Below, one piece after another: positions 7,399 to 14,555 of a stretch of DNA of 33,221 nucleotides. Numbering within the stretch: the first letter of the stretch is position 1; each line of letters opens with the position of its first letter. Below the pieces are notes generated by a model, which had not been told where the DNA came from, searched no databases, and saw only the letters and a program-made list of their open reading frames with translations. The stretch is from NCBI GenBank assembly GCA_910583965.1, contig CAJUAE010000033.1, forward strand, positions 1-33,221, read 5' to 3'. This stretch comes from an uncultured Lachnospiraceae bacterium. GTDB taxonomy: Bacteria; Bacillota; Clostridia; Lachnospirales; Lachnospiraceae. Both the position numbers and the translations under genes were made by a program.

Positions 7399-8010
7399 AT
7401 GAAGCTGTATTTGATACGCCACGGAGAGACAGAATGGAATGTAAAGAGACGTTTTCAAGGAAGATCAGATATTCCATTGAATGAGGAAGGGCGTAGATTG
7501 GCTCACATAACAGGACAGGCACTTGAACAAGTACCATTTTCCAAAATATATACAAGTCCGTTAAAGAGGGCGTATGAGACAGCAATGATTATAAAGGGTG
7601 ACCGAAATATTCCTGTGATTGAAGAACCGCGAATTATTGAGATTAGTTTTGGAGAGTATGAAGGACTTTGCTGTGGAAAGGATAACTATAATATTCCTGA
7701 TCCTGCATTTATGAATTTTTTTGACAAGCCAGAGGAGTATCAACCACCAAAAGGTGCTGAGACAATAGAGGAATTAAAAGTAAGAACTGGTGATTTTTTG
7801 CAGGAAATCGTGCATAATAAGCATATAGAAAATGAAACAATATTGGTGTCGACGCATGGAGCAGCTTTGCGAGGGCTCTTGTCAAATATGCGTGGGATTG
7901 GCATTGAGGATTTCTGGAAGGGCGGTGTGCATAAAAATTGTGCAGTTACCATTGTGGATGTGAATCATGGCCAGACATTAATAATGAAAGAGGGAATAAC
8001 ATATTATTAG
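7399..8010 (+). CDS. Histidine phosphatase family protein (phosphoglycerate mutase-like)
   Basis: A 203-residue cytoplasmic enzyme of the histidine phosphatase superfamily, which removes phosphate from small molecules through a phospho-histidine. The ATG at 7399 has GGAGG five bases upstream; an in-frame ATG at 7378 has no site. LIRHGETEWN carries catalytic H8, SPLKRAYETA the phosphate-pocket arginine, EISFGEYEG the acid, and STHGAALRG the second histidine (H153). These match the GpmB/CobC/phosphatase group, not the larger glycolytic GpmA. Substrate is not predictable; a-ribazole phosphate, sugar phosphates and broad specificity are all known for this group, and no cobalamin genes are nearby. 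The next gene starts 30 bases after its stop and the two share a terminator, so they form a two-gene operon. Confidence 0.9.
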   Translation: MKLYLIRHGETEWNVKRRFQGRSDIPLNEEGRRLAHITGQALEQVPFSKIYTSPLKRAYETAMIIKGDRNIPVIEEPRIIEISFGEYEGLCCGKDNYNIPDPAFMNFFDKPEEYQPPKGAETIEELKVRTGDFLQEIVHNKHIENETILVSTHGAALRGLLSNMRGIGIEDFWKGGVHKNCAVTIVDVNHGQTLIMKEGITYY

Positions 8011-8039
8011 AAATAAAAACGAAAGAAGGCGTCACAACT

Positions 8040-8339
8040 TTGGAAAATGAGTATAGCAAGGTAAAAGTAAACAATGAGATAGATTTTTGTTCTGTCACAG
8101 ATCCAGAGACAAAGACGATGCTGGAGAAAGCGTTTATGAAAGCGAGAGTTTCCTATTTTCTTAGATGGGAGAAGCCAGGCATTTTTTCTAAAATTTTTGG
8201 CGGGGGAAAAGTAAGGATTGTATTTTGCATCAACTCCGCACAGCTTGAGACAGCAGATGGAGTGTTGGAGACACTTGGAGAGATCGATGGAGATATAAAG
8301 ATGTTGCGGACAAAATCAAATAACAAGATTGGATTTTAA
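8040..8339 (+). CDS. Conserved-looking small protein, unknown function
   Basis: A 99-residue soluble protein that I do not recognise. The frame runs open from before 8010 but has no ATG near the right place; TTG at 8040 is chosen because AGAAGG lies ten bases upstream and the protein then starts just after the phosphatase gene. It contains FCSVTDPETKTMLEKAFMKA and RVSYFLRWEKPGIFSKIFGG, then a beta-strand VRIVFCINS and a C-terminal helix. The mix of helix and strands suggests a single compact domain; two cysteines are present without a metal-site pattern. It ends ten bases before a strong terminator, so it is the last gene of the operon. A role linked to the phosphatase is guesswork. Confidence 0.65.
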   Translation: MENEYSKVKVNNEIDFCSVTDPETKTMLEKAFMKARVSYFLRWEKPGIFSKIFGGGKVRIVFCINSAQLETADGVLETLGEIDGDIKMLRTKSNNKIGF

Positions 8340-8348
8340 CAAGTGAAA

Positions 8349-8408
8349 AAGAAAAAGGGTTGTTGCCAAATGACGTATGTACGCTTTGCAACAGCCCCTT
8401 TCTTTTTG
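8349..8408 (+). terminator. Intrinsic terminator of the phosphatase operon
   Basis: AAAGAAAAAGGG...TTGTTGC on the left and GCAACAGCCCCTTTCTTTTT on the right form a long, slightly imperfect stem with a T-run. The loop region also holds a small ACGTATGTACG dyad. The repeat at 8409 begins directly afterwards with GTGCAC. Confidence 0.8.
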
Positions 8409-8466
8409 TGCACATGAATGTCCAGCGAGGCGAGTAGGGAAAGGAACTTTCCCTACTCAATTGCAT
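8409..8466 (+). repeat. Terminator-linked hairpin repeat, shortened X plus Z (site C)
   Basis: After the T-run comes GTGCACATGAATGTCC, which looks like a collapsed first module, then GCGAGG and a perfect Z hairpin (8431-8458, arms GAGTAGGGAAAG and CTTTCCCTACTC), then AATTGCAT, the linker. It sits 3' of the phosphatase operon and 3' of the convergent SH3b gene. Confidence 0.75.
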
Positions 8467-8480
8467 AAATACAAATAATT

Positions 8481-9914
8481 CTATTTGTTTGGGGGAGAAT
8501 TTTTTGAAGGATGGAACTCTTTTTCATCAGAGTAATTCTGATCGAACTCATTTTCGCCAGAATATTCTGCAAAAGACTGTTCATCGGAATCATTTTCATT
8601 GGAATATTCCGCGTCGGAATCGTTTTCGTCAAAATAATTTTCTTCAGAGTACATATCATTTGTATATTGAGTATCAGAATATACTTCTTCGGTATATTCT
8701 TCGCTAGAATATTCTTCGTTGGAATAATGCTGATCCGAATCCGTTTTTTCGATATATTCTTCGTCGGAATACACTTCTTCAGGATATTCGTCTTCATAAA
8801 ATTCGTCTTCATAGTATTTTTCGTCAGAATAATTTTCTTCATAGTATTGTTCATCAGAATAACTTTCTTCATAGAATTCTTCGTCAGAATAACTTTCTTC
8901 ATAGTATTGTTCATCAGAATATTCGTCACTAGAATATTCGTCTTCATAAGATTCATCTTCGTATTCTTCAGTAGTACTGCTATCTTTCCGAAAGAAGCTG
9001 TATACAGAATAACAGATTAATGCCAACACAGCGAAGATAGCGATTGCTAATCCAACCACCACAGGGGTGCCAAACAAACTGCCAGAAGATTCTGAATAGT
9101 TTTCTTCTGTATTTTCTTCAGTCTGCATATCTGATGCCAAATCACTATCCATATCATCTGGCACATTAGCTTCATCATCAGAAATTGTGGTGTCAGGTGA
9201 GGAAGGTGTTACTGTGACAGATGTATCAGCGCCATTTAGTGGTGTGTTTGACAAAAATTCTGCAGAGACATACGCAGCGTTACCAGAGTATTCAATTTGG
9301 TACCAGTTATTTGTAGTTTTTCCAGTTATGGTAATTTCCTGCCCCTGTTTTAATGTGCCTAATTTTTTGTGACTTTGACCGGGTCCACTGCGAACATTGA
9401 GCTTGGTTGTTGCGTAGTATATTCCGCTCATAGGAGTCACATTAAAACTATCCTGACCGGAAGAATCTTCGGAAGCAGGAGGCTTTATAGAGGGCTGTTC
9501 TGGTGGTGCTGTCGTAATGTCAGAAGGAAGCTGCGGTAAAGTTGGGTTGGGAACCGATTCCGTATTGGAAGCATCCGTGGAAGGAATCTCAGTTGGTGAC
9601 TGGGATTCATCAGGCTTTTGCACAAGAGGCGGTTCGGTGGAAGGGGGAGTCATGGGGACACTTTCTGTGGGGGTATTCTCCGCGGGACTACTTTCTGTAG
9701 GTGTATTTTCTACAGGTGTACTTTCTGCAGGAATATTTTCTGCAGGATTGTTTTCCGTAGGCGTACTTTCCACAGGCGTGTTCTGTACTGGGATACTTTC
9801 TGCAGGTAGCGTATTGGTCTCAGCCGCAAAAACTGATAGTGGGGTTGCATAAAAGATCAATGCTGCTGTGGTGTATAAAATTATTTTCTTTGCTTTGTAG
9901 AATCTTTTTTTCAC
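8481..9914 (-). CDS. SH3b membrane protein with pentapeptide stalk and decapeptide acidic tail
   Basis: A 477-residue protein starting with GTG at 9914, eight bases after AAGGAGG. Signal peptide 1-30. Residues about 38-95 are nine or more pentapeptides of the form TPVES/TPTEN/NPAEN, a stalk that could span the cell wall. A proline/serine linker leads to an SH3b domain (about 162-222, LNVRSGPGQSHKKLGTLKQG, WYQIEY), a fold that usually binds peptidoglycan or peptides. A second linker leads to one membrane segment (about 283-308, then FRKDSS). The last 165 residues are a tail in ten-residue steps with the theme SDEQYYEESY, very rich in D, E, S and Y and almost without K or R. The signal peptide and single membrane span place the tail in the cytoplasm. 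I know no named family with this whole architecture. Function is unknown; a sensor or scaffold linking wall and cytoplasm is only a guess. A hairpin (9942-9966) lies in its leader. Confidence 0.85.
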   Translation of the reverse strand: MKKRFYKAKKIILYTTAALIFYATPLSVFAAETNTLPAESIPVQNTPVESTPTENNPAENIPAESTPVENTPTESSPAENTPTESVPMTPPSTEPPLVQKPDESQSPTEIPSTDASNTESVPNPTLPQLPSDITTAPPEQPSIKPPASEDSSGQDSFNVTPMSGIYYATTKLNVRSGPGQSHKKLGTLKQGQEITITGKTTNNWYQIEYSGNAAYVSAEFLSNTPLNGADTSVTVTPSSPDTTISDDEANVPDDMDSDLASDMQTEENTEENYSESSGSLFGTPVVVGLAIAIFAVLALICYSVYSFFRKDSSTTEEYEDESYEDEYSSDEYSDEQYYEESYSDEEFYEESYSDEQYYEENYSDEKYYEDEFYEDEYPEEVYSDEEYIEKTDSDQHYSNEEYSSEEYTEEVYSDTQYTNDMYSEENYFDENDSDAEYSNENDSDEQSFAEYSGENEFDQNYSDEKEFHPSKNSPPNK

Positions 9915-9941
9915 GAAAGGAATCCTCCTTGTACTTTTGTA

Positions 9942-9987
9942 AGGAACTGTTCAGAAAACAGTTCCTAATGAAACGTATTGAATTATA
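9942..9987 (-). promoter_or_regulatory. Leader hairpin and -10 candidate of the SH3b gene
   Basis: AGGAACTGTT (9942-9951) and AACAGTTCCT (9957-9966) form a perfect 10-bp stem with a 5-nt loop, 12 bases upstream of the ribosome site and without a T-run on either strand. On the minus strand TATAAT (9982-9987) is a possible -10, which would place the hairpin at the 5' end of the mRNA. It could stabilise the message or be an operator. Confidence 0.4.
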
Positions 9988-10048
9988 ACATAGTTTATAG
10001 TATATCATGCCCGAAGAAAAGATTATATATAAAAATAAAAAAATTTTA

Positions 10049-10077
10049 TTGACAATTTGCTATAGATTTACTACTAT
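10049..10077 (+). promoter_or_regulatory. Housekeeping promoter of valS
   Basis: TTGACA (10049-10054), a 17-base spacer and TACTAT (10072-10077); TATAAT overlaps at 10075-10080. Transcription would start near 10085 and give a leader of about 110 bases. Confidence 0.65.
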
Positions 10078-10103
10078 AATAAAATACGAATATTCTCGAA
10101 AAG

Positions 10104-10174
10104 GAAAGCCAAAGAGGCGCATCCATCGGCAATTGATTCGCCCTTTGTTGCAGTGGTCTGCAGGAAAGGCTTTT
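10104..10174 (+). promoter_or_regulatory. Structured valS leader, possible attenuator
   Basis: AAAGCC can pair with GGCTTT just before a run of six T, enclosing a second pair AAAGAGGCG/CGCCCTTT and a TGCAG...CTGCA stem. The end looks like an intrinsic terminator inside the leader, just before the ribosome site AAAGGAG. The T-box signature AGGGTGGNACCGCG expected of many aminoacyl-tRNA synthetase leaders is absent and the leader is too short for a T-box. Regulation by attenuation is inferred. Confidence 0.4.
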
Positions 10175-10197
10175 TTGTATATAGAAAGGAGTAGAAC

Positions 10198-12852
10198 ATG
10201 GGTAGAGCGTTGGCAAAGACTTATGACCCACATGGTCTGGAGGATAAAATTTATCAGAAATGGCTGGAACGAAAATATTTTCATGCAGAGGTTGACAGGA
10301 ATAAAAAACCATTTACAATTGTAATTCCACCTCCTAATATTACGGGACAGCTTCATATGGGGCATGCACTTGACAATACAATGCAGGATATCTTGATTCG
10401 ATTTCGGCGGATGCAGGGGTACAATACGCTCTGGCAACCAGGAACAGACCATGCTAGTATTGCTACAGAAGTCAAGATTATTGAGAAATTAAAAGAAGAA
10501 GGTATAGATAAGCAGGATTTAGGACGAGAGAAATTTCTTGAGCGTGCTTGGGACTGGAAAAAAGAGTATGGTGGGCGTATTATTAGTCAATTAAAGAAGT
10601 TAGGTTCATCGTGTGACTGGGACAGAGAACGTTTTACAATGGACGAAGGCTGTAATAAGGCTGTGACAGAAGTGTTCTGTAAGATGCATGAAAAAGGGTA
10701 TATCTATAAAGGTGCGAGAATGATTAATTGGTGCCCAATATGCAATACTTCAATCTCAGATGCGGAGGTTGAGTACGAGGAACAATTAGGGCATTTGTGG
10801 CACATAAAATATCCAGTATTAAATGAAAATGGTACAGAATCGGGCGAGTATCTAACATTTGCGACAACACGACCAGAAACAATGTTGGGAGATACTGCGG
10901 TGGCGATTCATCCAGAGGATGAACGATATGCGCATCTGCGCGGAAAGAAATTGATGCTTCCTTTGATGAACCGTGAGATTCCAGTGGTGGAAGACACATA
11001 TGTTGATATGGAGTTTGGAACAGGCGTAGTAAAAATTACACCAGCGCATGATCCAAACGATTTTGAGGTTGGCAAGCGGCATAATCTTCCAATTGTCAAT
11101 ATTATGAATGATGATGCCACCATTAATGAAAACGGTGGGAAGTATGCGGGTATGGACCGCTATGAGGCAAGAAAGGCAATTGTTGAAGCGCTTGATGCGA
11201 TGGGGCTTCTTGTAAAAGTAGAGGATTACAGTCACAATGTAGGAACACATGACCGCTGCAAAACAACAATTGAACCACTTGTAAAACAACAATGGTTTGT
11301 CAAAATGGACGAGTTAATAAAACCAGCAGTAGAAGCAGTGAAGAATGGTGCTATTAAATTGATTCCTGAGCGTATGGAAAAGACGTACTATAATTGGACG
11401 GACAATATTAGAGATTGGTGTATTTCCAGACAACTTTGGTGGGGACATCGGATTCCAGCTTACTATTGTGATGCCTGTGGAGAGATTATTGTTGCAAAGG
11501 AGATGCCAGAAGCTTGTCCAAAGTGCGGCGGCACACATTTTACGCAGGACCCAGACACCCTTGACACATGGTTTTCTTCTGCGCTCTGGCCATTCTCAAC
11601 ACTTGGATGGCCTGACAAAACAGAAGAATTGGATTATTTTTATCCGACAGATGTGCTTGTGACAGGATATGATATTATCTTTTTCTGGGTGATTCGTATG
11701 ATTTTCTCAGGCTATGAACATATGGGAGAAAAGCCGTTCCACACAGTGTTGTTTCACGGATTGGTGCGCGATGCGCAAGGGCGCAAGATGTCAAAGTCTC
11801 TGGGAAATGGGATCGACCCGCTTGAGGTTATCGAACAGTATGGTGCGGATGCACTCCGAATGACTTTAATCACAGGAAATGCACCTGGAAATGATATGCG
11901 TTTTTACTATGAGCGTGTGGAGGCAAATCGGAATTTTGCAAATAAAATCTGGAATGCATCACGCTTTATTATGATGAATATAGATGACAAAACTGTGACG
12001 GATGCATCCGATTCTTTGGAACCAGTGGATCGCTGGATCTTATCAAAATTGAACAGTCTTATAAAAGAAGTCACTGATAATATGGAGAACTTTGAATTGG
12101 GCATCGCTGTTCAAAAAATTTATGACTTTATTTGGGATGAGTTCTGTGACTGGTATATTGAGATGGTTAAGCCAAGATTGTACAACTCTGACAATATAAG
12201 TTCGCAAAATGCAGCGTTGTGGACATTAAAGACAGTGCTGATTGACGCGTTAAAACTGTTACATCCATATATGCCATTTATCACAGAGGAAATTTTCTGT
12301 ACACTTCAGTCCGAGGAAGAATCGATTATGATATCTAAGTGGCCAGAGTATACAGAGGCGCGCAGCTTTATAAAAGATGAGAAAGATATTGAGATTATTA
12401 AAGAGGCAGTACGTGGCATCAGAAATGTTCGTACCAAAATGAATGTGGCGCCTTCAAAGAAAGCACATGTATTTGTTGTCTCTGACAAGTCAGAAATTAG
12501 GGAAACTTTTACAGAAGGAAAACTTTTCTTTGCGTCGCTTGCCTATGCATCTGATGTGGAGATTCAAGATAATAAAAATGGAATTGCAGAGGATGCAGTT
12601 TCTGTTGTGATTGCCAATGCCAATATTTACATTCCTTTTGCGGAGCTGGTTGATATTACACAGGAGATTGCGCGTCTAGAAAAAGAAGAAAAGCGTTTGG
12701 AAAGTGAACTTGCGCGTGTGAATGGTATGCTAAATAATGAAAGATTTATGTCAAAGGCGCCAGAGGCAAAAATTGCTGAGGAGAGGGAAAAATTAGCAAA
12801 ATATGTACAAATGAAAGAACAAGTCACAGAACGGCTTGCGCAATTGAGATAA
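10198..12852 (+). CDS. valS: Valine--tRNA ligase
   Basis: Charges tRNA-Val with valine in the cytoplasm and edits misloaded threonine. The 884-residue protein has the usual bacterial length. Class I signatures are present: PPPNITGQLHMGH (HIGH box at 53-56) and KMSKS (530-534). The editing domain contains TTRPETMLGDTAVAI and the GTGVVKITPAHDPNDFEVG stretch. A zinc-finger-like CDACGEI...CPKCG lies near 423-440. The anticodon-binding domain follows, and residues about 815-884 form the C-terminal coiled-coil arm (EIARLEKEEKRLESELARV) typical of ValRS. The ATG has AAAGGAG upstream. A promoter and structured leader precede it. fapA follows after 56 bases that hold a hairpin. Nothing unusual in the protein. 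Confidence 0.98.
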   Translation: MGRALAKTYDPHGLEDKIYQKWLERKYFHAEVDRNKKPFTIVIPPPNITGQLHMGHALDNTMQDILIRFRRMQGYNTLWQPGTDHASIATEVKIIEKLKEEGIDKQDLGREKFLERAWDWKKEYGGRIISQLKKLGSSCDWDRERFTMDEGCNKAVTEVFCKMHEKGYIYKGARMINWCPICNTSISDAEVEYEEQLGHLWHIKYPVLNENGTESGEYLTFATTRPETMLGDTAVAIHPEDERYAHLRGKKLMLPLMNREIPVVEDTYVDMEFGTGVVKITPAHDPNDFEVGKRHNLPIVNIMNDDATINENGGKYAGMDRYEARKAIVEALDAMGLLVKVEDYSHNVGTHDRCKTTIEPLVKQQWFVKMDELIKPAVEAVKNGAIKLIPERMEKTYYNWTDNIRDWCISRQLWWGHRIPAYYCDACGEIIVAKEMPEACPKCGGTHFTQDPDTLDTWFSSALWPFSTLGWPDKTEELDYFYPTDVLVTGYDIIFFWVIRMIFSGYEHMGEKPFHTVLFHGLVRDAQGRKMSKSLGNGIDPLEVIEQYGADALRMTLITGNAPGNDMRFYYERVEANRNFANKIWNASRFIMMNIDDKTVTDASDSLEPVDRWILSKLNSLIKEVTDNMENFELGIAVQKIYDFIWDEFCDWYIEMVKPRLYNSDNISSQNAALWTLKTVLIDALKLLHPYMPFITEEIFCTLQSEEESIMISKWPEYTEARSFIKDEKDIEIIKEAVRGIRNVRTKMNVAPSKKAHVFVVSDKSEIRETFTEGKLFFASLAYASDVEIQDNKNGIAEDAVSVVIANANIYIPFAELVDITQEIARLEKEEKRLESELARVNGMLNNERFMSKAPEAKIAEEREKLAKYVQMKEQVTERLAQLR

Positions 12853-12866
12853 ATCGTGTTACAATA

Positions 12867-12893
12867 AAGGCATAAGGGGGCGGTTTATGCCTT
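12867..12893 (+). terminator. Hairpin between valS and fapA
   Basis: AAGGCATAA (12867-12875) pairs with TTATGCCTT (12885-12893). Only two T follow, so it is a weak or partial terminator, or an mRNA-processing structure, before the fapA ribosome site GGAGGTG. Confidence 0.45.
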
Positions 12894-12908
12894 CTCGGAG
12901 GTGAGCAG

Positions 12909-14294
12909 ATGGTTAATGTCAAATCTTATGTCAGAATAGCAGACGATAAAACTGAAGCGTGGCTTTACTTGTGCGCGCCCGAAGAAGGCACAAGGTACGA
13001 AAAGCCAGAGATTATACGATACCTTCAGCTAAATGGAGTCGTTGCGGGTATCAATGAGTCACATGTAGCAGCAATGTGTAAGAAACAGATCTATGAGCGT
13101 GAGGTAAAGATAGCATCCAGTGAAAAAGGAGATCCGGGAAATGCAGGGCGGTTTGAGTTTTTCTTTAACACAGAAAAACCAAAGCCAGAGATCCGAAAGG
13201 ATGGTACAGTAGACTACAGGAGTATGTCTTTGGTACAGAATGTAGAGGAAGGACAATTACTTGCCGTGTATCATCCGGCAATTCAAGGGACTGCTGGACG
13301 GGATGTTACTGGAGCTATCGAAAAGGCAAATACATATAAAGAGCTTCGACCGCTTACAGGAAAGGGAATTAGCAACGAGGAAGACCCCAATAAATACTAT
13401 GCAGCTAAGTCTGGCAAGATTGAGTATGACGGCGATAATAAGTTGTCTGTAGTAGAGGTATATGAAGTTCAAGGCGGATGTGACTATGCAAACAATGCAT
13501 TGGTTGATTTTAATGGCGACGTCATCATTCATGGAAATGTGGAGGCTGGAGTTACAATCCATGCTGGAAAAAGCCTTACTGTTGACGGTGTAGTTGAGTC
13601 AGCGAACATAACAGCAGGAGGTACAGTCTGCCTGAAACGTGGTATGCAAGGGGCAGGAAAAGGTGCAATTGTCGCGGGCGGAGATATTTTTACAGAATTT
13701 ATTGAATATGCGAATGTTAGTGCAGGCGGAAGCGTTCAGTCGAATGTTATTTTAAATTCAAAGGTTACTGCAGGGGATCAGATCACACTTACTGGTAAGA
13801 AGGGACTGATTGCAGGAGGATATGTGCATGCAATGATGGGGGTTAGTTGCCAGAACGCAGGCAATATGTCAGAAATTAAGACAGGAATCCATGTAGGTGT
13901 AATGCCAGAGATTATGGAAAAGCGTATCGAAATGAATGAACAGTACAATAAGCTCAATCAAGAGTTGGATGAAGTGGCAGCAGGAATGGCAAAAATCTTG
14001 CGTGTTAGACAGCAAACAGGAGAGCTTAATGAACAGCTTCAGGCGCATCTCAATGACCTTAAGGTCAGAAAAAATCAGATTTATGTAAAGTGTATGAAAG
14101 CAAAAAGACAGGCCGACGAGTTAGAGAATACAATACTAAAATCAAGAGAGGCCAAGATTAAAATTAGTGGGAATATCTATAAGGGTACTGTTATTAGCAT
14201 TGATGACAATCGGATGGTCATTAATCGTGACACAAGTTTTATGGAGTATTCCTCGCAGAATGGTGTGATTGTCGGGACAGTGGTGGTTATTTAA
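12909..14294 (+). CDS. FapA family protein (DUF342)
   Basis: A 461-residue member of the FapA/DUF342 family, found in many Firmicutes and Proteobacteria and named after a polar-location factor for flagella in Vibrio; in Clostridia the role is not well defined. The N-terminal region (1-160) is followed by a repetitive right-handed beta-helix part (about 180-310) with recurring steps such as GDVIIHGNVEAGVTIHAGKS and ITAGGTVCLKRGMQGAG. From about 330 a helical coiled coil (EMNEQYNKLNQELDEVAAG) leads to a small beta end (ISGNIYKGTVISID). No signal peptide is present, so it is cytoplasmic. GGAGG lies upstream. It ends before a terminator and a large repeat. Whether it acts in motility here is inference; the chemotaxis remnant is the only other motility-linked gene seen. 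Confidence 0.88.
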   Translation: MVNVKSYVRIADDKTEAWLYLCAPEEGTRYEKPEIIRYLQLNGVVAGINESHVAAMCKKQIYEREVKIASSEKGDPGNAGRFEFFFNTEKPKPEIRKDGTVDYRSMSLVQNVEEGQLLAVYHPAIQGTAGRDVTGAIEKANTYKELRPLTGKGISNEEDPNKYYAAKSGKIEYDGDNKLSVVEVYEVQGGCDYANNALVDFNGDVIIHGNVEAGVTIHAGKSLTVDGVVESANITAGGTVCLKRGMQGAGKGAIVAGGDIFTEFIEYANVSAGGSVQSNVILNSKVTAGDQITLTGKKGLIAGGYVHAMMGVSCQNAGNMSEIKTGIHVGVMPEIMEKRIEMNEQYNKLNQELDEVAAGMAKILRVRQQTGELNEQLQAHLNDLKVRKNQIYVKCMKAKRQADELENTILKSREAKIKISGNIYKGTVISIDDNRMVINRDTSFMEYSSQNGVIVGTVVVI

Positions 14295-14331
14295 AAACAA
14301 TATTGTACAATCCATTACAGAGTTCAGCTTT

Positions 14332-14364
14332 AAAAGGGTTCGCGTTCCGAGGCGAGCCTTTTTT
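14332..14364 (+). terminator. Intrinsic terminator of fapA
   Basis: AAAAGG (14332-14337) pairs with CCTTTT, and TCGC with GCGA inside; six T follow. The hairpin repeat begins straight after at ATGCGC (14365). Confidence 0.8.
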
Positions 14365-14530
14365 ATGCGCAGACCCGTGCAGAGGAAATAAGCCGCTAAA
14401 GCGGCGCACAGGTCGCGCGGCGAGTAGGGAAAGCAACCTTCCCTACTCGATTGCGCAGCTCGGTGTAGAAGAAATAAATTGCTAGAGTAGTGCAACGGTC
14501 GCACAGTAAGTAAGGATTCCCTACTTGATT
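14365..14530 (+). repeat. Tandem terminator-linked hairpin repeat X-Z-X'-Z' (site D)
   Basis: X (14367-14418): outer arms GCGCAGACCCGTGC/GCACAGGTC plus GCGC, conserved AGAGGAAATAA, inner stem GCCGCT/AGCGGC. Z (14421-14449): arms CGAGTAGGGAA/TTCCCTACTCG. Linker ATTGCGCAG. X' (about 14457-14500): same plan with AGAAGAAATAA and inner stem ATTGCT/AGTAGT, pairing kept by different bases. Z' (14505-14530) is decayed. The folC ribosome site follows 15 bases later. Confidence 0.88.
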
Positions 14531-14555
14531 AAGCAGTCCAATGCAGGGGGAAAAT

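Noticed and set aside
8511..9020. A long open frame on the plus strand (and another on the minus strand in a second frame) opposite the acidic tail of the SH3b protein
   Set aside because: Both arise because a GAA/TCT-rich 30-bp repeat stays open in several frames. The products are monotonous (I/F/R or K/M/N/I), lack ribosome sites, and the frame with signal peptide, SH3b and membrane span is clearly the real one.
10085..10197. T-box riboswitch before valS
   Set aside because: The conserved AGGGTGGNACCGCG antiterminator bulge is not present and the leader from the promoter is too short.
14365..14530. Possible CRISPR-like array because of repeated units
   Set aside because: Only two units, strongly palindromic throughout, no unique spacers of constant length and no cas genes.
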